NCBI GenBank assembly: GCA_027563935.2
Contig: CM050450.1
Coordinates: 30,429,439-30,493,438 of the forward strand
Length of the DNA stretch: 64,000 nt
Direction: 5' to 3'
DNA from: Costus lasius
Lineage: Eukaryota; Streptophyta; Magnoliopsida; Zingiberales; Costaceae
Under the pieces are notes generated by a model, which saw nothing but the letters and a program-made list of their open reading frames with translations, was not told where the DNA came from and made no database searches. A program made the translations under genes and the position numbers. This document shows, piece after piece, positions 47,233 through 58,476 of this stretch (position 1 is its first letter; the number at the start of each line of letters is the position of its first letter).

Positions 47233-48015
47233 GAAAATTAATGCTAGAAATGACTATTGTTTAAGTGCAGTGCAGGAATACTATCTCAGCATGTAGAAGA
47301 ACCGTATATCAGGGCCAATCCAAAAATAATTGCAGCATATATATGTTCAGAAAATAATGCAGTTAACGACTGCAATTTGATACAGGTTAAGCATAGAGAC
47401 CAGGGTGAAAACAGATTGGAAAAATTCAGCATTCAAGTGCAGAATTTAGAGTCATAATCAATGAATAAGTAGCTGCCTTATGGGTGCTTTAGACTGAAAT
47501 ATGCTGATGGTAATCCAAGTTGCAGTTTGATAGGGATTAAGTGTAGTATACAGGCTAAAAACCAGATTTTTTTTAAACCAAGAAGTCAAGCTGCAGAATT
47601 TAGCATGCAGGAAATAAAATCTGAGAACCAAAACTCAGCACTTAAAGGTTCTAAGCAGATTAAACATTGATACTAGCTGCAAGTTCAAAAGTCATTCAAC
47701 AATATCCAGAATTTTGAATCAACTCAGAGATCTTAGTTGTGCAGAATTAAGAAAGGCTGATCAAAACTTGCGAGAAGATGTAGTAGTGTGCAGAATTGAT
47801 TAGAACTTTGCAAAAATTCAAATGCAGTTTTCTTTGGAAAATTGTTCAATGCAAGCAAATTTTTTTTTTTTAATCAATAAAGAGCAAACAACTTAACTAA
47901 GATGCAAAAGCAGTAAACAACTAAACATGAATGCAAAAACTAAGAATGTTTTTTTTTTTTAAATGCAAAGAGCAAAGCAAGGATCGTGTGAGCAGACAAG
48001 AGTTGCTCACAACCT
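47233..48015 (-). other. Leader-side internal region of E4
   Basis: AT-rich, without an ORF of note, between the protease-like ORF and the primer site. It contains poly-A/T runs near 47571, 47861 and 47950. Gag would be expected here in a full element and is missing. Confidence 0.6.
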
Positions 48016-48027
48016 GCTCTGATACCA
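48016..48027 (-). other. Primer binding site of E4 (initiator tRNA-Met type)
   Basis: Plus-strand GCTCTGATACCA, three bases from the 5' LTR start at 48031; on the minus strand TGGTATCAGAGC. Confidence 0.9.
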
Positions 48028-48030
48028 AGG

Positions 48031-50161
48031 TGATGTGGTGGGCAAACACATGATTAGAATTTTTTTATATTTTGAAATAAAATACTAAACTCAATCAGCA
48101 GCCAAAAATGCAGGGCAAAAAAATGATCAATTAGAAAAGTAGCTATGCCTTAGAGATGGTTCTAGTGATCAATAATGAAAACTAATAAAGCCAAATAGCA
48201 GAGTGAAGTTTGTTCTTTTCAATCGTATCAAAAATGTAGTGTCATTATCAGTCAGTCAAATAGGGCATCTCCAAAAAAAATGACTATTCAGATCAGCAAA
48301 CTAAAGCAGTAAAGAAAATTATCAAACTTGAAAGTTTGCTATGCGTTTTAAGATGAACCATTCATTCTTTCATGGAGATAACTAATTCCAGAGATAGATC
48401 AAGATGGCGTGCTTCGTAATCATATCAAAGTTATAGACTTTGGCTCCACCAAGTGCTCAAAATACCTGCAACAAAAACACTACTCAAATTAGTTCATAAA
48501 ACGATTACAGGAAAATTACATCAGATATGAAAAGTTGCTATTGTTTTCAGGTTGATCCATTGTGGCTTCAGTTCGATCAACTCATCCAACTATTAGAGCA
48601 AGATGAGTTCTTCATATTGGCATCAAAGATCAGGGTTTTCGTTTCGCCGATTGCTTAAGATATCTGCAAGAAGAGGCTTAGTCAGATTATTCGAATTAAT
48701 AGTAAACATAAGCCTGAAACAAGAAAACTGGGAGACAGGGGAGATCGCGAGTGGAGCAGGGTTGACGTTTGTGGTCGCCGTTCGTCGTAGAGGGCACAAA
48801 CGCAAAACCTGTTACGACTGTAGGTCGTGATGATGAAGGCAAAGGGATGGCCGGAGTTTGGGCGCGGACGGTGGTTGGTCGGAGGAGGACGGTGCTGGAA
48901 GGCGGAGACGCGCTTGTTCAGCAGAACAGGGGATGCGCGCCAGCGAAACAGGGGCAGCCGGAGATCATCGGAGACGGCAAAGTCTCCCGACCTGCTACAA
49001 CAGGAAGTTCTCCTGACCAAGGCGAACGGGTGGCCAGAGTTTGGGATCGATCGGTGACTGATCGGAGGAGATCGACGGCGATCAGTGGTGAAGGGCGGAA
49101 GCAGGGGCGTGAGCTGAGGCGTCACCGGAAATCTTCTGATTCCGGCGATTCAGACGTCGGATGGGGCGATCCCTCCGGTTGTGGGTTCGACTAGTACTGT
49201 AGAAGGCGTGGTTGAAATTTGAGGACGATCCGTCGGTTGGATCGTCGCTGGCGGCGAGGCGAACTGAGAGTCCAAGGCTGGACTCGGCTGGAAGCTGGGT
49301 GTGGAATGCGACAGCGGCGGAAGGTTGTTTAAGCGTGACAGCGGTGGAAGATGGAACGCGTAGCGATGAGAAGGATGCAGCACGGTAGAGATTCCAAGTC
49401 CATGTAAGATTAGAGGAGACGATAGTGAAGAAGTTCCAAATCAATGAAACCTTCAGCTACCAGAGGAGGAAGGGAAGAATCCGATAAAACCAAACGAAAA
49501 CCATTTCCATTTCAATGTCAAAATCTTGTCTACTAACAAATACATTGGGGGAGATTACATTTATAGAACAACAAAGAGGAGATAGGCGTGCGTTGAAGCT
49601 CCTTGTGAACGATGACTAGGGAAGATAGTGAGCTCTAAGCTTTTTTTTTTTGTGACCGTTGGCTGCAAGTTCCAACGTTCACTTCTTCTATGGGTAAGCT
49701 GCAGTTTGTCTCCTTTGCTCTCAATGTCAGTTTACTGCATTTGGCAAAGCTTCTCGTTTGAGCTGGGAACTTTCTTCTTCCATACACTGGCTAAAAACCT
49801 GCATTCCTTTCTTGTTCAAGTTAGCTGCAACGGGTGCAAGGGCAACTCATCTTTGTGGGGCCTTGGAGGAGATTTTTTTTTTGGCAGCAACCTGGGCTTC
49901 ATCTCTTGGCTGGATTATCTTTTAAACTTGATTAGCTTGAGCTAAACTTGGGCTTGATGGTTTGACCTTGATAATTCATTCAAAGGGCATAACCTCGCAT
50001 TCATGACATGACAAATAATTAGGATTAGTGATTCTATGAAGTCAAATTTTAAATATAAACATTGACGAAGTCTTAAGTTCAATCAAGATATACGATAATT
50101 ATGCAAAAATTTGACAAAGTCAAAATTAAGTCAAATATTTTGTGAAAATGCTCCTGCATCA
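48031..50161 (-). repeat. 5' LTR of E4
   Basis: Near-identical to 43545-45674. It ends CATCA at 50161, followed by duplication AAGTC. Confidence 0.94.
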
Positions 50162-50166
50162 AAGTC

Positions 50167-50178
50167 CCTCTGATACCA
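50167..50178 (-). other. Primer binding site of E3
   Basis: Plus-strand CCTCTGATACCA (minus TGGTATCAGAGG) right beside the E3 5' LTR. The last base differs from the GAGC of E1, E2 and E6. The adjoining leader was displaced 6.6 kb by E4. Confidence 0.88.
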
Positions 50179-50179
50179 C

Positions 50180-52133
50180 TGTTGGGAAACCCCGGGGACA
50201 TTTTACAATTTTTCAGAGTTATGGACATACATTTTTCGCAGCAGAAGAATGTCCCCGAAACAGGCCGGTCCCAAAAACCCAGTGAAGATCGCATGCAAGG
50301 GAGTCGACACGATGAGTTAGGAAATACCTTAAGAGCAATGTAGAGCGATGTCGATGAAGGCGCCCAAGTGTTCGCCCTCTGCAGTCTCGCACACACGGAT
50401 CTCTTGAGTTCTCTTCTTCCACGCCCGGTGCTAGCCTCGGGAAGAAGATCCAAGCCTTAGGGAGATACTCTACTTCACTTGCGCCACCAAGAGAGATGAT
50501 GCGCCAAGAGAAGAAGGAAGACTATCCAAAAATGCCAAGCACTAATGTTCCTTGCGCCAAGAGGAAAGGAAGAAGTGGCTTGCGGTTATGGAAGAAGGAA
50601 GATGCGCCCTTACTCCAAGCACTCGCCCCTCTCCTTGTGTTCACGCCTTCAAGGAATTAATTGCACACAAGAGGGCTCGGCTAGGTGCTCTTTTATAGGG
50701 CAAGAGGCGATTTATGAAAGGCTAGGATTAAGACAAGTGGGCGGCTATGATGAGAAGGTTTGAGATAAGGAAAGTCTCCAAGACATTTCCATAATACTCA
50801 TTCAACCATTCCTTTTAGAGCCCATGTCTTTCTTTGTGCGCCAAGGCCTTGCCTTGCGCCCCAAGTAATGCCATATTGGCATTCATACCATAAGAGATTA
50901 AGGGGGAGGCGCCAATTGCTTCCTTATGAAGCAAATTGCGCCACTTCTCCCCATTATGCCCATAGGCGCCTAGGGGAGAAGATTTGTCCCCATTATACCC
51001 TTTTAGCCTCTCATCTCTTTATGAGAACTTGTTATTGGGCCTCATTGGATAATGAGCTAGCCCAAACATCATTACATAGGTTGATTAAGCACTTGGATCC
51101 AATCCAATGCAACCCTAATTCAAATGTGACCAACCATGGTCAAATACGGGTCAACCTGCCAAAAATGAAGTTTGGCTCCAATAACATTCTTCCATCTCAT
51201 CAGGCCCATTGGCGCTGATGAAATCTCCCAATTAGATCCGAGTTATCCAATAACTCTATCATAAGGCTTCCCGATCAATACGAGAACTCAAGTATCAAGG
51301 TGTACGACCCTGTAGGTTCCTCTGACGCTGGCAGTGCTGACCAAAGGTCATCACAAGCAGTGAGTGGCACCTAGCAGTGCATCGCTGCTACCTAGGTCGT
51401 TGGAATGGATATCGACATCGACATCCCCATCATCGCAACTAGGTACAGATGCATTACAGTCTCTTTGCCGTACTGATATCCGATTGGACAAGTGTGTCAC
51501 CGCTTGTTTTCATCCAATCACATGGCTATGACTAATACAGGTTCTTACCTAGGTATGGCCATACACTCTCAGTCATAGAACCATAAAGGAGCTCCATGGA
51601 TATCATACTTCCTTAGGAAGGGGCAAATCCTATGTCTGTCCATTGATCTTCTCATATGGGTCGTGACATATTCAATAACAACCGTTATGACCTCCCAGCT
51701 ACGGCAAGGTGTTAGGTTGTATCAAAGCAAGTCCCTAACCATATAGAATGATCAATGACCTCAAGTCAAGGGATCAATGCATCTCCTGTCACTTATGAGG
51801 ATAACTCATGACACCAAGTCATAGCCTCATAGCGGGTCTATCCAGTATATCCCCAATGATATACTCATGTGTCTGCGTTAGCACCACGTGCCTAACCAGC
51901 CCACATACCAGTCTCACAAGTACCATAGCGGTCCCATATCCACTAAGGTAGATTGACTGGGGATTATAATTCGAGCACAGATCCAATCTGTCTCCAGGGA
52001 CATTATCATGTAAGTACACAATCGCAGGTGTACTCAAACAATGATAACGACAATGCCAGAATGATATATAAATATCAGTGTCAAGTAGTACATAAGTTGA
52101 CCAAAACTAGGTCCTAGGGCATATACACCAACA
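50180..52133 (-). repeat. 5' LTR of E3 (1954 bp)
   Basis: Starts TGTTGGGAAACCCCGG and ends CACCAACA (plus view), followed by duplication GGTGC at 52134-52138. Confidence 0.94.
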
Positions 52134-52138
52134 GGTGC

Positions 52139-52594
52139 GTCACAGGAAATGGCACCAAAAAGGACTTCTCGTCTCAGGCGTATGGCGGGATTGGCCCGCC
52201 AAGCCTTAAGTGCCCCACTTAGTTGGATGCGGAGGGCGTCCGGTTCTGATAGTGAGAGAAGGGAGGAACCTTCTGTGGCCGCTCTGCAGGCTCTGTACGA
52301 TGACAATGTTAGTGTGGTTGGAAGCAGGCGACGTGCTCAAGAACCCCTTGTCCAAGAACCACCTCGGTGTAGAGCGTATGAAACTCCCACGACTGCAGCG
52401 TTGGAGTTAGCATCTCGCTTTACTACGATGGGGGAGTGAAGATTTGGGGTGTTCTTTGGGCAACCAGACCCGAAGGAAGCGAACCGATGGCTATAACCGT
52501 GTGGTGGTACATTACGTTCTCAGCATGATATGACTATATCTGTACCCTCTGGTGGTACATTACGTTCTTACTTAGAGGTACAGCAGTGCCCTTT
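52139..52594 (+). pseudogene. Start of E5 gag, truncated by E6
   Basis: After the second GGTGC copy (52134-52138) the E5 sequence resumes. ATG at 52149 opens 96 codons with a basic start (MAPKRTSRLRRM), ending at TGA 52437-52439. Downstream, in a shifted phase, comes wording like FGQPDPKEANRWL, as at the start of a gypsy gag core, then an 18-bp direct repeat GGTGGTACATTACGTTCT (52503 and 52551). E6 cuts the sequence at 52594. Assignment to E5 follows from position; gag identity is moderate. Confidence 0.55.
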
Positions 52595-54575
52595 TGTTGG
52601 TGTATATGCCCTAGGACCTAGTTTTGGTCCATCTTTGTACTACTTAACTCTGATATTCATATATCTTTCTGGCATAGTCATTATCATTGTTTGTCTACAC
52701 CTGCGATTGTGTACTTACATGATAATGTCCCTGGAGACAGATTGGATATGTGCTCAAATAATTGTCCCCAGTCGATGTACCTGAGTGGATATGGGACAGC
52801 TCTAGTACTTGAGAGACTGGTATGTGGGCTGGTTAGGCACGTAGTGCTAACGCAGACACATGGGTATATCATTGGAGGATATACTGGATAGACCCGCTAT
52901 GAGGCTATGACTTGGTGTCATGAGTTATCCTCATAAGTGACAGGAGATGCATTGATCCCTTGACTTGAGGTCATTGATCATTCTATATGATTAGGGACTT
53001 GCTTTGATACAACCTAACACCTTGCCATAGCTGGGAGGTCATAACGGTTGTTATTGAGCATGTCACGACCCATATGAGAAGATCAATGGACAGACATAGG
53101 ATTTGCCCCTTCCCTAGGGAAGTATGATATCCATGGAGCTCCTTTATGGTTCTATGACTGAGAGTGTATGGCCATACCCAGGTGAGAACCTATTTTAGTC
53201 ATAGCCATGTGATTGGATGAAAACAAGTGGTGACACACTTGTCCAATCGGATATCAGTTCGGCAAAGAGAGTGTAATGCATCTGTACCTAGTTGCGATGA
53301 TGGGGATCTCGATGTCGATATCCATTCCAATGACCTGGGTAGCAGCGATGCACTGCTAGGTGCCACTCACTGCTTGTGATGACATCTGGTTAGCACTGCC
53401 AGCGTTAGAGGAACCTACAGGGTCGCACGCCTTGATACTTGAGTTCTCGTATTGATCGGGAAGCCTTATGATCGAGTTATTGGATAACTCGGATCTAATT
53501 GGGAGATTTCATCAGCGCCAATGGGCCTGATGAGATGGAAGAATATTATTGGAGCCAAACTTCATTTTTGGCAGGTTGACCCGTATTTGACCATGGTTGG
53601 TCACATTTAGATTAGGGTTGCATTGGATTGGATCCAAGTGCTTAATCAACCCATGTAATGAAGTTTGGGCTAGCTCATTATCCAATGAGGCCCAATAATA
53701 AGTTGTCATGAAGAGGCAATAGGCTAAAAGGGTATAATGGGGAGGAAGCCAAGCCCATTGGCGCCTAAGGGGCATAATGGGGTTTGGATGGCAAATTTGC
53801 TTCATTAAGGAAGCTTTATGCACCTAGCCCTCTCCCATTGATAGTGTGAATGCATTAAGGCATTGCTTGGGGCACAAGGCTAGGCCTTGGCGCACAAGGC
53901 AAGGCTTGGTAGCTTATGGAAAGGTTGAATGAGGTTTATGGTAAAGTCTTGGAGACTTTCCTTACCTCAAACCTTCTCATCCAAGCCATACACTTGTCAT
54001 GATCTCAACCCTTGCCCTAACCACCTCTAGCTCTATATAAGTGACCCTAGCCGCCCCCTCTTATTGGTTACAATTCTTAGAGGCGTGACAACAAGAGGAG
54101 GGGCGAAAGCAAGGGCTTGAAGGGCGACAACATCAAGAAGTGGCGCATCTTCTTCTTCCTTCCAAACCCTAGCCGCAAGCTTCTTCCTTCTCTCTTGACG
54201 CAAAGAACTTGATGCTTGGCAGTTTCCCTCTCCCTCATCCTTCTTCATCTTTGGCGCATCTACCTTGGAGGTGGCGCATACTTTGAAGAAGGAGCACAAG
54301 GCTTGGATCTTCTTCCCGAGGCTAGCACCGGGTGTGGAAGAAGAGGACTCGAGGGATCCGTGTGTGTGAGACTGCAGAGGGCGCACGCTTGGGCGCCTAT
54401 CACGGCATCGACCTCATCTTGCTCTAAGGTATTTCCTAACTCATCGTGTCGACTCCCTTGCTTGCGATCTTCACTGGGTTTTTGGGACCGGCCTGTTTCG
54501 GGGACATTCTTCCGCTGCGAAAAATGTATGTCTATAACTCTGAAAATTGTAAAATGTCCCCGGGGTTTCTCAACA
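52595..54575 (+). repeat. 5' LTR of E6 (1981 bp)
   Basis: Starts TGTTGGTGTATATGCCC and ends GGTTTCTCAACA; related along its length to the E1 and E3 LTRs. TATA box TATATAA at 54034-54040, with several TGGCGCA motifs downstream (54140-54280). Confidence 0.93.
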
Positions 54576-54576
54576 G

Positions 54577-54588
54577 TGGTATCAGAGC
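54577..54588 (+). other. Primer binding site of E6 (initiator tRNA-Met type)
   Basis: TGGTATCAGAGC, one base after the LTR end. Confidence 0.92.
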
Positions 54589-56269
54589 GACTTGCAAGAC
54601 TCGAACTATGTTTTATGCTTTTCTTTCATGCTCACATGCCATATCTCTATTTTCGTAAATAGCATGATGCATGGCAAATGATTTTTCTAAAAGTAGAAAA
54701 AATTAGGGTTTCTTGTTTCTATCATCCTCTCAATTTCTTTTGGATTTTTGGACTTTTTTTCTTGTCTGATTTAAAGATCAAAGGCGCACATAATTTTGTC
54801 AAGTAGGACGGGCATTGTGTCTTCGGACTGGCCAAGTCTCTTGATCTGACAAAATTGCCAGCCGTTAGGATCTCTGAAATCATCATGAAAAATAAATCGC
54901 AATTAACCAAAAGATTTGTGAGAAGAAGATGAGAAAAAGAGACTAGTTTTATGAAAAAGTAAAATTTTAGATTTTACGTTTTTCATGAGCATGTAGAATT
55001 GCATGAGTAAATACCTTGATTGTGCATAATGTTGTGATCATGAGTCAAGCCCCTCTTGCATGCCTGTGATGTATCCTTGTGCGGCCTGCGTGCCATCTTT
55101 TTCATTATTTTTGTAAAAATTAAGAGGAAGATTAAGGGCTAGGTGCATCCTTCTTGGACCTTGATGCTCGCATCTTGCTTGATGGCGCAAGCATCCAAGG
55201 TGGCGCATGCAAGCTGGTGCTTGGTTGCTTGGTGGCGCAAGAAAGTTTGGCCAAACCTCTTTTGGTTTGAGAGCTAGCTATGTTGACCCCTTGCGTGGTG
55301 GCGCACCTTCCTTGGAGGAAGACCATGGCATTGGCCGAACCTATGGGGAACTTTTAAAGTGTACCTCTAGGGTTTGAGAGCTAAACCATGAGAGAAGGAC
55401 CTTGGAGCCAACCTTGAAGATCAAGCTAGAGGTCGGCTAGGCTAGGTCTAGTTTTTGGGGCTTGAGTTCTAGGACAAGAGTTGAACCTATTTCATGGCAT
55501 GGATTGGTTCAATGTCTTGTATAGGATATGATCACATCATTCTTTACTGCTTTTATTATTATCTGCAGAAGCATGCCTGAAATGTTTTATCATTATGATA
55601 TCACCATAGGATTGTATGCCTGTAATGATAGACATAAGATAAAACTGAGATGATGAGACCTTAAACAAAAACCCTCAATTAAAATATCAAGTCTGGTGGC
55701 CTTCTAACGCGTAGCCCTCACTAAGCTATCGATCGGTGGAGTTGTGAATTGTTTCCCACCCTCGTGGGACACACCCACTTATCTTTAGAAAGTGCGTGGT
55801 GGCAATGGTTTCCCCAGTCCAGTTTTAACCTGGGCGTGCCTTCGCAAGGAAACTCGTTGGCCCTGGGCATAACGGTTAGGAATGGACTTGACTAGAAGTT
55901 CACATGTGCTGTGCATAAGGTGAAAGTCTAGAGGCATCGTTGAGAGGTAAGGGTTTCATGTTGTATCCAGCCCTCGTTGGACATGAAATGCCCAGACTGT
56001 CTCAACAAGGGGAGTTGCTTGGAGCAATCGGCCGGCGCGCCCACCTTAGGAAACATGGGTCACTTTGTGCATCTCATCCCACCCTCGTGGGACGCGAAGC
56101 CCTATGTGGAATGAGGATCTCATCTCACTAGGAAATCTTGGATTTCTCGATTGACTTTGTGGGTTGTCAATTCGATTAAAAATAGTGGGAGCCATGGTCA
56201 TTTAAAACAAGTCCAGTTTAAATGACTCGAATTAGTACTAATCTGCTGTTTCTTGGTTGTTGTAAAACA
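54589..56269 (+). other. Untranslated leader of E6
   Basis: No sustained ORF. It contains the 10-bp stem-loop (54792-54856) and hairpins H1 (55755-55768), H2 CCAGC/GTTGG (55967-55980) and H3 (56078-56091), all with a CCTC loop. Order and spacing are as in E1. Confidence 0.78.
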
Positions 56270-58476
56270 ATGGCTATAAACAATGGCATTTGGTCACTGC
56301 GATCTACCCTGGAAAGGGATAAGTTGGTTGGATCCAACTTAAAGGATTGGTATATGAACTTGAGAATTGTGCTCAAGATCGAGAGGAAGCTATATGTCCT
56401 TGAGAAGCCAATTCCTGAGCCACTTCCATGCTTGGCCTCAGCGGCTGAGAAGGATGCTTATGATAAGCATCAAGCTGATACTTTGGAGATTGCACAATTG
56501 ATGCTAACCAACATGTTGCCCGAGCTAAGAGGGCAATATGAATCTAAGAGTGCCTCTGAAATTATTTCTAATCTAAGGCAGCTCTTTGATGAATTGGTTG
56601 AGCTCAATCCTCCTAAAGTTGATATTCAGTGTGTTGAGCCGAAAGGCTTGACCAAGGAACTGAAATTAAAGATGGATATGATCAGGAATAGTAGGTGCTA
56701 TTCATGTGGAGGGCCACCTCACATGTTAAAGGACATGTTGCAACTTCAGAATGAGGAGAAGAAAGGCAAGGCCTTGTCTTCATGCTCAGGTATTTGTGTT
56801 ACCGAAGTCAACCTTTCTACTCCTATGACATGGGTATTGGATACCGCTTGTGGAGCTCATATTTGTACAAATATGCGATGGCTCTGAAAGGATAGATCGG
56901 TAAGGCCTAGAGAGATTGACCTACGGATAGGTAACAGGACATAAGTTGCTGCTGTTGCTGTAGGAGTTTCTCTCCCTGCCTTTAGGACTTCAGTTAAAGC
57001 TAGACAATTGCTATTATGTACCTTCCCTTGCCAAAACATTGTATCCACTCCTTGCTTGGCAAAGAAAGGATTTAAGTTTGAAATAAAAGAGAACTTATGT
57101 TCTTTTTCTTTTGCAAACATGTTTTATGGGAAGGGCACTTTGTGCAACGGTCCGCATGTCTTTGACATGGATAGCTTTATTTGTAACATAAATAATAAAA
57201 GGACCAAACTGAGTGGTTCAGTTGGTGCTTTCCTACGGCATTATCGATTAGCCCATATAAACAAGAATCGCATTCGACAACTCCATGAAAATGGGTTGTT
57301 AGATTCAAGTTCCTTGGAGGAATTTGATACTTGTGAACCTTGTTTATTAGGGAAAATGACAAAGGCGCCCTTCACCAAGACTGGTGAGAGGGCAGGAGGT
57401 TTATTAAATCTCATACATACTGACATATATGGGCCTTTCAATAAACAAGCCAGAGGAAGGTATAAATACTTCATCGCGTTCACTGATGACTTCAGTAAAT
57501 ATGGTTATGTCTATCTGATGAGACATAAGTCTGAATCCTTTGAGAAATTTAAGGAGTTTAGACATGAAGTAGAAAACCAGCTTGGTAGATCCATTAAGGC
57601 TCTTCGATCAGATCGTGGTGGAGAGTACCTCAGCAGTGAGTTCTTTGACTATTTGAGAGAGTGTGGGATCATATCCCAACTCACTCCTCCTAGAACACCT
57701 CAATGGAATGATGTGTCTGAAAGGAGAAATCAAACTTTGTTGGACATGGTTCGATCTATGATGAGTCATGCAACTCTACCTCCCTCATTCTGGGGACATG
57801 CACTTGAGACAGCTTCTCTAATACTAAAGAATGTTCCATCTAAGAATGTCTCAAAGATTCCATACGAGGTATGTAGTGGGAGATGCCCTAATCTCACTTT
57901 TATCAGCATCTGGGGATGTAAGGCTTATGTCAAACGTCAGGATTCTAGCAAGCTAGAACCTAGATCTGATAAATGTGTGTTTGTGGGGGTATCCTAAGGA
58001 AACTAAAGGATACTACTTCTATGTCCCAACCGAGAACAAAGTTCTTGTTGCTCGGGGCGCTGTCTTTCTAGAGAAAGAATTTCTTATGAAAGAAGTTAGT
58101 GGGAGGAAGTTTGACTTGGATGAGGACCAAGTGCAACCACAAGACAAAGAGATGGAATCTGAGCCACCTGCACAGGTTGCTGAACAACCTGAGGCTCAGA
58201 CACAGGTCCCACATAGGTTTGGGAGGATTCGTCGTGCACCGGAGAGGTATGGGTCGCTGTCGACCCAACACGACGAGATCTTCATCATTAAGAATGAACC
58301 CAGAACCTATGATGGGTCAGTGGACCGGACTCTGAGAGATGGCTTGACGCCATGCGATCCGAGATGGATTCCATGTCGGCTAACCAAGTCTGGGATTTAG
58401 TTGAGCTGCCTGATGGGGTAAAACCCATAGGGTATAAATGGGTCTTCAAGAGGAAGACAGACATGGATGGCAAAAT
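56270..58476 (+). pseudogene. Truncated, heavily damaged copia gag-pol of E6
   Basis: ATG at 56270 (MAINNGIWSLRS) starts a gag that lacks a central block present in E1 and E3, roughly between RQLFDE and LVELNPP. The zinc knuckle reads CYSCGGPPHMLKDM, so the last Cys is gone. Protease DTACGAH is present. A TGA at 56885-56887 and frame disturbances follow up to 57007. The integrase region 57008-57997 is readable. A one-base insertion in a G run near 57985 shifts phase, as in E3, and a further deletion lies near 58313. The sequence ends early in reverse transcriptase, at KTDMDGK, where E7 begins. Confidence 0.9.

Larger units (their letters stand above)
43545..50161 (-). mobile_element. Non-autonomous LTR retrotransposon E4
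   Basis: 6617 bp with ends TGATG and CATCA and a perfect duplication AAGTC at 43540-43544 and 50162-50166. The LTRs are 2130 and 2131 bp with about 15 differences (hand count, 0.7%). The primer site next to 48031 sets the orientation as minus. The internal region is only 2.36 kb and encodes just one broken protease-like ORF; gag, reverse transcriptase, RNase H and integrase are absent. It inserted between the primer site and leader of E3, so it is younger than E3. Confidence 0.93.
36000..52133 (-). mobile_element. Copia LTR retrotransposon E3 (subfamily A) containing E4
   Basis: Reverse-oriented, with two LTRs of equal length (1954 bp) starting TGTTGG and ending CCAACA, and a perfect duplication GGTGC at 35995-35999 and 52134-52138. 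I count about 20 mismatches between the LTRs (about 1%). Gag-pol has two stops and two frameshifts. E4 (43545-50161) separates the leader from the primer site. Without E4 the element would be about 9.5 kb. Confidence 0.95.
52595..58476 (+). mobile_element. Copia LTR retrotransposon E6 (subfamily A), 5' part
   Basis: 5' LTR, primer site, leader and part of gag-pol, cut at 58476 by E7. The remaining RT, RNase H and 3' LTR should lie beyond the window. The left flank CCTTT (52590-52594) is the presumed target duplication. Gag-pol is the most damaged of the three A copies. Confidence 0.9.

Noticed and set aside
43545..50161. Large tandem duplication of about 2.13 kb (43545 and 48031)
   Set aside because: The copies have TG...CA ends, a primer site and a shared AAGTC target duplication, so they are LTRs of one element and not a segmental duplication.
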